This document shows, in pieces, positions 1 to 5,730 of a DNA stretch of 7,309 nt. The translations under genes and the position numbers were made by a program. The stretch comes from Verrucomicrobiales bacterium (lineage in GTDB: Bacteria > Verrucomicrobiota > Verrucomicrobiia > Verrucomicrobiales > DEV007). Position 1 is the stretch's first letter; each line of letters begins with the position of its first letter. Location: assembly GCA_007123695.1 (NCBI GenBank), contig SLGN01000718.1, forward strand, positions 1 to 7,309. The letters run 5' to 3'. Under the pieces are notes generated by a model. The model searched no databases and had not been told where the DNA came from. It worked only from the letters and a program-made list of their open reading frames with translations.

Positions 1-74
1 TCGTCCATGGATTGCCACGATGGGGGAGGGCAAGTGGCGAGTCAAACTCCGACCGAGAAGCCTGGCCCAAGCGC
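1..74. other. Sequence downstream of the DUF1501 gene, no gene seen
   Basis: This edge segment follows the DUF1501 stop codon on the minus strand. I see no convincing coding region. A weak inverted repeat (GCCAC at 14-18 with GTGGC at 34-38, 15-base loop) is present, but it is short and no T-run follows it, so I do not call a terminator. Confidence 0.5.
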
Positions 75-1523
75 TCAAGCCAGCAGATCCTTCACGACAT
101 GCCCGTGGATGTCGGTGAGGCGGAAGTCGCGGCCCTGGAAGCGGTAGGTCAGCTTTTCATGGTCGAAGCCGAGCAGGTGCAGGATGGTGGCCTGCAAGTC
201 GTGGACGTGGACGGGATGCTCGGCGATGGCGAATCCGAGTTCGTCGGTCTTGCCATAGTCGAAGCCGGCCTTGACCCCGCCGCCGGCCATCCACAGGCTG
301 AAGCAGTCGGGGTAGTGGTCGCGCCCGAGAACCTCGCTCGCGGCGGTGCGCCCTTCGCGGAAGGGGGTGCGGCCGAATTCCCCGCCCCAGACGACGAGGG
401 TGTCCTCGAGGAGACCTCGCTGCTTGAGATCGCGGATCAGCGCCGCGACGGGCTTGTCGGTCGCGGCCATCTTTTTGGTGAGTCCGTCGGTGATCCCGGT
501 GGCGGCGCCGGTGCCGTGGAAGTCCCAGCCCCAGTCGAAGAGCTGGACGAAGCGCACCCCTTGCTCGACGAGGCGGCGGGCGAGGAGGCAGTTGTTGGCG
601 AAGCTCGCCTCGCCCGGCTCGGCCCCGTAGTCCTCCAGGACGGAGGCCGGCTCCTGCGAGATGTCCATCACCCCCGGCACGCTCGTCTGCATGCGGTAGG
701 CGAGTTCGTATTGGGAAATGCGGGTGAGGGTCTCGGGATGGCCGAGTTCGGCGGCCTGCTTTTCGTTCAGTTCGCGGAGGGCGTCGAGGGTCTTGCGGCG
801 CAGCTCGCGGTTCATCCCGGCAGGGTCGGAGACAAAGAGCACGGGGTCGCCCTTGGAACGGCACTGCACCCCTTGGAAGACGGAGGGGGCGAAGCCGCTG
901 CCCCAGCAGGCCTGCCCGCCGCTGGGCTGGGTGCCGCTGGAGATGAGGACGACGAAGCCGGGCAGGTTCGCGTTCTCCGTGCCGAGCCCGTAGGTCGCCC
1001 AGGATCCCATCGAGGGGCGGCCCTGGCGTTCGAAGCCGGTGAAGAGAAGCAGCTCGGCGGGGGCGTGGTTGAACTGGCTGGTGTGCATCGAGCGCACCAG
1101 GCAGATGTCGTCGGCGAGGCTGTGGAAGTTCTGCGCGGCGTCGCTCATCCACATGCCGGCCTTGCCGTATCGGGCGAAGCTGCGCGGCGTGCCCATCAGC
1201 TTGGGCACGCCGGTGGTGAAGGCGAAGCGCCGCCCCTCAAGGACGGACTGGGGGCAGTCCTGCCCGTCGTGCTTCACCAGCTCGGGCTTGTAGTCGAAAA
1301 GGTCGAGATGCGGCGGGCCGCCCGACATGTGCAGGTAGATGACCCGCTTGGCCTTGGCGTCGTGGTGCGGGCGGCGCGGGGCGAGGGGGTCGTGGCCGTA
1401 GGAAGCGGCGGCGTCCCCGGCGAGGGCCTTCATCGCGATGGCCCCGAGGCTAAGCTGACCGGCTGTGCCGAGAAACTGGCGGCGCGTGGTGAACTCGAGC
1501 TGGGCGTGGCGGAGGGGGGGCAT
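75..1523 (-). CDS. DUF1501 family protein, Tat-exported, alkaline-phosphatase/sulfatase-like fold
   Basis: Complete 482-residue protein of the DUF1501 family, which is abundant in Planctomycetota and Verrucomicrobiota and belongs to the alkaline phosphatase/sulfatase-like superfamily. Its substrate is not established. The N-terminus carries a twin-arginine signal (TRRQFLG, residues 13-19) followed by a hydrophobic small-residue stretch to about residue 36, so export as a folded protein is expected. Family landmarks include SGGPPHLDLFD (residues 67-77), EFGRTPF (from E382) and GRDHYP (residues 400-405) followed by a glycine-rich strand. The ATG at 1523 is the only start that keeps the Tat signal; the next in-frame Met is residue 31. 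No Shine-Dalgarno sequence is visible before it. The gene begins 3 bases after the toxin stop, in the same frame. Its usual partner, the PSD1-family gene, lies upstream on the same strand but is separated from it by the toxin-antitoxin pair. Length is normal for the family and there is no sign of truncation. Confidence 0.93.
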   Translation of the reverse strand: MPPLRHAQLEFTTRRQFLGTAGQLSLGAIAMKALAGDAAASYGHDPLAPRRPHHDAKAKRVIYLHMSGGPPHLDLFDYKPELVKHDGQDCPQSVLEGRRFAFTTGVPKLMGTPRSFARYGKAGMWMSDAAQNFHSLADDICLVRSMHTSQFNHAPAELLLFTGFERQGRPSMGSWATYGLGTENANLPGFVVLISSGTQPSGGQACWGSGFAPSVFQGVQCRSKGDPVLFVSDPAGMNRELRRKTLDALRELNEKQAAELGHPETLTRISQYELAYRMQTSVPGVMDISQEPASVLEDYGAEPGEASFANNCLLARRLVEQGVRFVQLFDWGWDFHGTGAATGITDGLTKKMAATDKPVAALIRDLKQRGLLEDTLVVWGGEFGRTPFREGRTAASEVLGRDHYPDCFSLWMAGGGVKAGFDYGKTDELGFAIAEHPVHVHDLQATILHLLGFDHEKLTYRFQGRDFRLTDIHGHVVKDLLA

Positions 1524-1526
1524 GGG

Positions 1527-1823
1527 TCAACGGATTCGAGTCTGCAAACGCTTTGGATCGCGGCTGGAGTGGAAGATGGCGAGAACCCAGATCTCTTCAT
1601 CCCTGAGTTCGAAAACCACTTGATACGGGAAACGACGCATGAGCGTCTTCCGGAAGGGAGGTTTGAACACCCGGAACCTCTCCGGATCCGAAGCGACACG
1701 AGCCAAGCACTCCTCGAGGGAGCGAAGAAACTCAGATCCCAAGCCCGTGTCGCATCGCTCATACCACTCCTTCGCTTCCTCGGCATCGCAAAGGGCGCAG
1801 GGAGACAGGACGATCTGCTTCAT
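1527..1823 (-). CDS. RelE/ParE superfamily toxin of a type II toxin-antitoxin pair
   Basis: Small 98-residue protein with the hallmarks of the RelE/ParE toxin superfamily: an N-terminal strand (MKQIVLSP), a helix containing EWYE (residues 19-22), a second helix with FLRSLEECL (residues 32-40), DPERF (residues 46-50), the strand RRFPYQVVFEL (63-73), and a C-terminal strand ending VLAIFHSSRDP (80-90). The FPYxVVFE and HxxRDP signatures are typical of the ParE-like branch. Members act in the cytoplasm by cutting ribosome-bound mRNA or poisoning gyrase; which applies here cannot be told from sequence. I chose the ATG at 1823, one base after the antitoxin stop (TAAGATG); the frame extends five codons upstream only to a TTG. 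The tight spacing implies translational coupling. G+C is lower than in the flanking genes (about 53-57% in two 60-base lines counted, against 62% and 72% in two lines of the PSD1 gene), which suggests separate ancestry. Its stop lies 3 bases before the DUF1501 start. Confidence 0.87.
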   Translation of the reverse strand: MKQIVLSPCALCDAEEAKEWYERCDTGLGSEFLRSLEECLARVASDPERFRVFKPPFRKTLMRRFPYQVVFELRDEEIWVLAIFHSSRDPKRLQTRIR

Positions 1824-1824
1824 C

Positions 1825-2043
1825 TTAAGGTTTGCCAAACAGACGCTCCCTGGCGGCTTCCCAAGATATTCCGACAGAGGGATCCCTCAGCATATCAGCC
1901 CTTCGAGACTCCAGTTCCGCCAACTGTTCCTCGCTCAGGTCGATCTCGGCCCCCTCCGAAGCGAGGGTGTCCCAGATGTCCTCAACCAACTGCACCCTCT
2001 GACCGACGGGGAGACTTCGGATTTGTTCGAGAATGATACTCAT
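1825..2043 (-). CDS. Addiction-module antitoxin (TIGR02574 / PF09720-type)
   Basis: 72-residue acidic, mostly helical protein matching the small antitoxin family described as a putative addiction module component. The N-terminal half, LPVGQRVQLVEDIWDTL (residues 11-27), matches the family's helix of the form LP-x-x-x-R-x-x-L-V-E-x-x-W-D-x-L. The second half has LSEEQLAELESRRAD (about 36-50), then DPSVGISWEAARERL (54-68), including the characteristic D-P-x-x-G-x-S-W turn. It should bind and neutralise the toxin encoded one base downstream. Family members usually sit immediately before a RelE/ParE toxin, as here. No strong Shine-Dalgarno sequence precedes the ATG. Own-promoter autoregulation is usual for such modules, but I cannot point to a firm promoter. 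Base composition is also lower in G+C (55% in the line 1861-1920). Confidence 0.85.
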   Translation of the reverse strand: MSIILEQIRSLPVGQRVQLVEDIWDTLASEGAEIDLSEEQLAELESRRADMLRDPSVGISWEAARERLFGKP

Positions 2044-2166
2044 GCCGTAAGGTTTCCGGTGGAATTAAGTTTCAGACCCTCCCAGGTATTTAGTAGCACG
2101 GATTTCCGAAGATGCCATCGCCTTTGTTCCGTGTCATCCCTGTCATTCGTGGTCCTGGCAACCTCC
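2044..2166 (-). promoter_or_regulatory. Spacer between PSD1-family gene and antitoxin; possible toxin-antitoxin promoter region
   Basis: 123 bases between the PSD1-family stop and the antitoxin start, with the lowest G+C of the sampled window (48% in 2041-2100, 53% in 2101-2160). An A/T-rich patch (TACTAAATA on the minus strand, around 2085-2093) could hold a -10 element, but I find no properly spaced -35 box. A small perfect-arm inverted repeat, TTCC-GGT-GGAA at 2054-2064, lies 10 bases upstream of the antitoxin ATG and could be an operator or chance. The length and composition suggest that the toxin-antitoxin pair has its own promoter here rather than relying only on read-through from the PSD1-family gene. 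This is inference. Confidence 0.35.
2129..2155. repeat. Three-unit 9-base imperfect tandem repeat
   Basis: Three contiguous 9-base units on the plus strand: CCGTGTCAT (2129-2137), CCCTGTCAT (2138-2146) and TCGTGGTCC (2147-2155). The first two differ at one position; the third is diverged but keeps a GTG core in phase with unit 1. It lies just after the PSD1-family stop codon, outside any coding region. It resembles phrase-like intergenic sequences of the type 'TTCGTGTCATTCGTGG' that I recall from many environmental bacterial genomes, whose function is unknown to me. I cannot verify that here. Confidence 0.4.
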
Positions 2167-5100
2167 TCACCGCCGCATCAAAAACTCGTCCAGATTCATC
2201 ACCACGTTGACCGTCGCGGTCCACGCCGCCAGTTCGGCGAGGTCGGCTCCCTCGGGGGCGGGGCCGAGGGGCTCGGTGGCCATCTGCTTCGCGGCCTCGG
2301 CGTCGGCGCGGTAGAGAGCGAGGGCTTCGCCGTGCAGCCTCGTCAGGGTGGCGACCTCGCTTTCGTCGGCCTCGCGGGAAAGGGCGAGGCGGTAGGCGCG
2401 GCGGACTTTCGCGGCGGAGTCGCCCGATGTGACCTCCGTGGCGAGGCGGCGGGCGAAGGCTTGGGCGGCCTCGACGTAGACGGGGTCGTTCAGCGTCACG
2501 AAGGCTTGCAGGGGCGTGTTGGTGCGCCCGCGGCGGATGGTGCAGACCTCGCGGTTGGGCGCGTCGAAGGTGGTGAAGCTCGCGTAGGGGCCGTTGCGCC
2601 GCACCTCGGTGTAGAGGCTGCGGCGGTGGCGGTCCTCGCCCTCGCTCGTGGTCCAGTCGTTGCTGCGTCCGAAGGCGGTGCTGAGCCCGAGGTTCGGTGC
2701 CATGGGACGGACGCCGGGGCCGCCCATCTTTCGGCTCAGCAGCCCCCCGACGGCGAGGGCCTGGTCGCGCAGCAGTTCGCCGCTGGGGCGGAAGCGAGGT
2801 CCGCGGGCGAGGAACCGATTGTCGGGGTCGCGCTCGCGCAGTTCCGGAGTAACGACCGAGTCCTGCCGGTAGGCGCGGCTGGTGACGATCTGGGTAAGGA
2901 GGCGCTTCACGTCCCAGCCGTGTTCCATGAAGTCGACGGCAAGCCAGTCGAGCAGATCGGGGTGGAAGGGCAGCTCGCCCTGGGCGCCGAATTCCTCGCT
3001 CGTCGCGACGATGCCGATGCCGAAGAGGGCTTCCCAGCAGCGGTTGACGACGACGCGTGCGGTGAGGGGATTGTCGGGGCTGACGAGCCATTGCGCGAGG
3101 CCGAGCCGGTTTTTCGGCGCCCCTTCGGGAAAGGGGTGGAAGGCGGCGGGCACGCCGGGGCCGACTTCGTCGCCGAGGTCCTCCCAGTTGCCGCGGCGCT
3201 GCACCTGGGTCTTGCGTCGCTCGGCCTCGGGCAGCTCGACCATCACGGGTACGGTGGAGGGCTTGATGCCCTCGAGCTCCTTTTTCGCGGCGGCGAGGCG
3301 GGCGCGGTCCTTGGCGCCCTCGGGGGCGAGATGGCGGACGTAGTGGTCGGCCAGCGCCTTGGCATCGGCCTCGCTGCGGTCTGCGGGCGCCTTGACGAGG
3401 ATGGCTCGGATGTCCTCGGGCAGGGCCAGGACTCTGGCCAGGCGTTCGTCGCCCGTGGTGGCGACGCGGAAGCGGCCGAGGACGTGGTTTTCGTAGCGGG
3501 ACTTCTGCTCGAGGACGAGGCGCAGGCGCGAGCCCGGCTCAACCCTCTTGGGGCCGCGAGTCAACAGGGTCAGGTGGTGAGCGCGGTCGTGCGCTCCGGC
3601 CACGGCCCAGCCGGGATTGTCCTTGTCGGCAGGCGTCAGCAGCGAGGCGGCGGGAAAGCCGCTCTGCTCGTAGTCGGCGACGGCCGTGGAGAACTCGAGG
3701 GCTACGGGGCCGCCGGGACGGAACTCGGCCTGCTCTTTCGGCGCGGGCAGGGAATCTTGCTTCCAGACCGGATTGCGCGCCGCGTCGAGGGCGAGCAGGC
3801 GGAAGCCCTCGAGCCGGGCGCCGGTGCCTCCGTCGGTGCGGTTCCACACGGCGATGCGCTCGATGGCGTGCTCCCCGCCGAGATCGACCTCCCACCACGG
3901 GTCGTCCTGCTGGGCGGCGTGGGCGACGGAACCCTTGGCGTAGTCGCCGTCGGTGCGTCCGTCGTTGGCGCGTCCGGCTGCGGCGTCGGCGTATTGGCTG
4001 CTCTGGCTGGCCTTGCCGGCGGGCGCGACGTTCTTGCCCTCGGAGAAGACCTCGACCTCGGCGAGCTGGAGGATCTTCGCCTTGCCCGGCAGCTCGACGC
4101 GCACGTAGCGGGCCACCGCTCCCTTGCTGTCCTCGGGCGGCAGGATCTCGGCGCTCAGGGCGGTCAGGACGAAATTGCCGAAGCCCGCGGCCGGCTCGGT
4201 TTCCAGCCTCACCGCTCCGAGGTCTCCCTCGGGCAGCGGCAGCTCGACGCGGTGGGTGGCGGTGGCGGCGTTTTTGGCGACGGAGACGAAGCCGTCCTCG
4301 CCGACCTTGGCCCCGCCCTCGACGTCGCTGGTGGCTTTGTCAGGCACGGGCCGGTGCCAGGCGAGGTCGCGGGGAAAGGCGGCGTCCCAGGCCTCCAGTC
4401 CCGCGAGCCAGGCGGGATCGGGCGCGTCGAAGCGTTTCTCCAGCCCGCCGATTTCCTTTGCGAGGGCGGCCTTCTGCTCCTTTTGCGCGGCGGTGAGGAA
4501 TTCGAAGACGGGCGCCTCGTCCTTGCGGTCGGCGTCGGCGCTCTGGTTCAGGATCGCGAAGACCTGGAAATACTCGTGCTGGGTGATGGGGTCGTATTTG
4601 TGGGTGTGGCATTGGGCGCAGGCCATCGTCGTGCCCATCCATACGGCCAGGGTCGTGTTGACGCGGTCGACGACGGCGGCGACGCGGAACTCTTCGTCGC
4701 TGGTGCCGCCTTCGTTCTGGGTCATGGTGTTGCGGTGGAAGGCGGTGGCGATGGTCTGCGCCTCGGTCGGGTCGGGCAGGAGATCGCCCGCGATTTGCTC
4801 GATGGTGAACTGGTCGAAGGGCAGGTTGCGGTGGATCGCATCGACGACCCAGTCGCGGTAGCCCCAGATCTCGCGGGGCTGGTCGCTGGGGTAGCCCGAG
4901 CTGTCGGCGTAGCGGGCGAGGTCGAGCCAGAGCTGGGCCCAGTGTTCCCCGTAGGCCGGCTTGGCGAGGAGCGAGGCGACGTAGCGCGCGTAGGCGTCGG
5001 GCCGTTGGTCGTTGACGAAGGCTTCCACCTCCGCCCACGAGGGCGGCAGGCCGGTGAGGTCGAGGGAAAGGCGGCGGGCGAGGGCGTGGCGGTCCGCCTC

Positions 5101-5595
5101 GGGCCGGGGCGCGAGGCCTTCCCGCTCCATGCGGGCGAGGAGAAAGCGGTCGATCTCGTTGGCGGACCACGCGGCGTCGCCGACGGCGGGCGGCTTCGTC
5201 TTGGCCGGAGGCTGATAGGACCAGTGCCGCTCGTAGTCCCCGCCTTGGGCGATCCAGCGGCGCACCAGGTCGGCCTGCTCCGGTGCGAGGCGCTGGCCCT
5301 TCTTCGGCGGGGGCATCACTTCGTCGGGATCCTCGCTGAGGATGCGCAGCAGCAGCTCGCTTTCCTCCGGCTTGCCGGGAACGATGGCGGCGTAGCCGCC
5401 GAGGTCGGCGCGGGCGCCCTCGGCGGTGTCGAGGCGCAGGCCGGCCTTGCGGTCCTCCTCGTCGGGGCCGTGGCAGGCGACGCAGTGGTTCGAGATCAGG
5501 GGCCGGATGTCCCGGTTGAAATCGATGCGCTCCTCCGCCATGGCGGTGGAGGCGAAAAGGCACCATGCGAAGAGGGCTGCCGGGGAATTTCTCAT
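2167..5595 (-). CDS. PSD1 (DUF1553) and PSCyt1/PSCyt2 cytochrome-type secreted protein with discoidin domain
   Basis: Complete 1142-residue exported protein of the Planctomycete cytochrome/PSD1 family. A Sec signal peptide spans residues 1-20 (cleavage after AMA, before EERIDF). A PSCyt1-type cytochrome c domain follows, with CVACH at 38-42 and MPPP at 94-97 as a possible axial Met. A DUF1549/PSCyt2 region (about 147-350) starts at EIDRF and contains a second CAQCH at 326-330 within the family motif CAQCHTHKYDP. A beta-sandwich follows; its strand GNFVLTA (from residue 473) is interrupted by an F5/8 type C (discoidin) segment (about 505-615: WWEVDLGG, then ERIAVWNR) and resumes at DYEQSGF (from 641). 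DUF1553 begins near N829 (NRLGLAQWL) and includes PLTARVVVNRCWE and LLTQIVTSRAYRQ. The ATG at 5595 is chosen because it alone gives a signal peptide; a weak GGA lies 6 bases before it. The family is thought to bind haem in the periplasm and work with DUF1501 proteins; its reaction is unknown. The discoidin part suggests carbohydrate or surface binding. Confidence 0.93.
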   Translation of the reverse strand: MRNSPAALFAWCLFASTAMAEERIDFNRDIRPLISNHCVACHGPDEEDRKAGLRLDTAEGARADLGGYAAIVPGKPEESELLLRILSEDPDEVMPPPKKGQRLAPEQADLVRRWIAQGGDYERHWSYQPPAKTKPPAVGDAAWSANEIDRFLLARMEREGLAPRPEADRHALARRLSLDLTGLPPSWAEVEAFVNDQRPDAYARYVASLLAKPAYGEHWAQLWLDLARYADSSGYPSDQPREIWGYRDWVVDAIHRNLPFDQFTIEQIAGDLLPDPTEAQTIATAFHRNTMTQNEGGTSDEEFRVAAVVDRVNTTLAVWMGTTMACAQCHTHKYDPITQHEYFQVFAILNQSADADRKDEAPVFEFLTAAQKEQKAALAKEIGGLEKRFDAPDPAWLAGLEAWDAAFPRDLAWHRPVPDKATSDVEGGAKVGEDGFVSVAKNAATATHRVELPLPEGDLGAVRLETEPAAGFGNFVLTALSAEILPPEDSKGAVARYVRVELPGKAKILQLAEVEVFSEGKNVAPAGKASQSSQYADAAAGRANDGRTDGDYAKGSVAHAAQQDDPWWEVDLGGEHAIERIAVWNRTDGGTGARLEGFRLLALDAARNPVWKQDSLPAPKEQAEFRPGGPVALEFSTAVADYEQSGFPAASLLTPADKDNPGWAVAGAHDRAHHLTLLTRGPKRVEPGSRLRLVLEQKSRYENHVLGRFRVATTGDERLARVLALPEDIRAILVKAPADRSEADAKALADHYVRHLAPEGAKDRARLAAAKKELEGIKPSTVPVMVELPEAERRKTQVQRRGNWEDLGDEVGPGVPAAFHPFPEGAPKNRLGLAQWLVSPDNPLTARVVVNRCWEALFGIGIVATSEEFGAQGELPFHPDLLDWLAVDFMEHGWDVKRLLTQIVTSRAYRQDSVVTPELRERDPDNRFLARGPRFRPSGELLRDQALAVGGLLSRKMGGPGVRPMAPNLGLSTAFGRSNDWTTSEGEDRHRRSLYTEVRRNGPYASFTTFDAPNREVCTIRRGRTNTPLQAFVTLNDPVYVEAAQAFARRLATEVTSGDSAAKVRRAYRLALSREADESEVATLTRLHGEALALYRADAEAAKQMATEPLGPAPEGADLAELAAWTATVNVVMNLDEFLMRR

Positions 5596-5730
5596 GTTCG
5601 ATCCGATACCGCAAAGGTAACGGACCCGCAGCGGATGCGGCACTCGAAATGATGGCGCGAGTGCGGCGCATCGCCGGGACCGAAGCTGCTCTCGCTGGAC
5701 CGGAAAAAGCGTGGTAGGATCCTCCGGAGA
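5596..5730. promoter_or_regulatory. Divergent intergenic region between PSD1-family gene and histidine kinase
   Basis: 135 bases separate the two divergent start codons, so promoters for both directions should lie here or be embedded in the coding ends. I cannot identify a convincing -35/-10 pair. On the plus strand GGAGA sits directly against the kinase ATG (too close to be an ideal Shine-Dalgarno), while TAGGAT at 5715-5720 is at a plausible ribosome-binding distance. A short inverted repeat CCGC/GCGG (7-base loop) lies around 5625-5642. The region is the most likely place for an operator if the two-component system controls the PSD1 gene. Confidence 0.4.

Noticed and set aside
1824..1838. 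Longer toxin start at a TTG (1838)
   Set aside because: It would overlap the antitoxin, uses a rare start codon, and adds residues before the normal family N-terminus; the ATG at 1823 directly follows the antitoxin stop.
1830..1840. Palindrome GTTTG-C-CAAAC just upstream of the toxin start
   Set aside because: It encodes the antitoxin C-terminus (FGK) and its one-base centre cannot form an RNA hairpin. An operator role is possible but unsupported.
12..2036. Plus-strand open frame of 674 codons across DUF1501 and the toxin-antitoxin pair
   Set aside because: It is antisense to three genes with clear family motifs, and its own translation shows no domain.
1530..2104. ACGGATT present on both sides of the toxin-antitoxin module (1530-1536 and 2098-2104)
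   Set aside because: It is only 7 bases, and the first copy lies within the toxin coding end, so it is not a convincing target-site duplication.
2090..2146. 18-residue open frame on the minus strand in the spacer (starts MTGMTRNKG)
   Set aside because: There is no ribosome-binding site or leader-peptide signature, and it starts inside the 9-base repeat. Length is within chance expectation.
1639..5652. Very long open frame on the plus strand (over 1300 codons) antisense to the PSD1 gene
   Set aside because: Its translation is low-complexity G/A/V/E-rich with no recognisable domain. It is the antisense shadow of a high-G+C gene with strong third-position bias.
5653..5668. Sigma-54-like GG-N10-GC arrangement on the plus strand
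   Set aside because: Only the GG and GC dinucleotides and TGGC match; in G+C-rich DNA this is expected by chance, and no activator is seen in the window.
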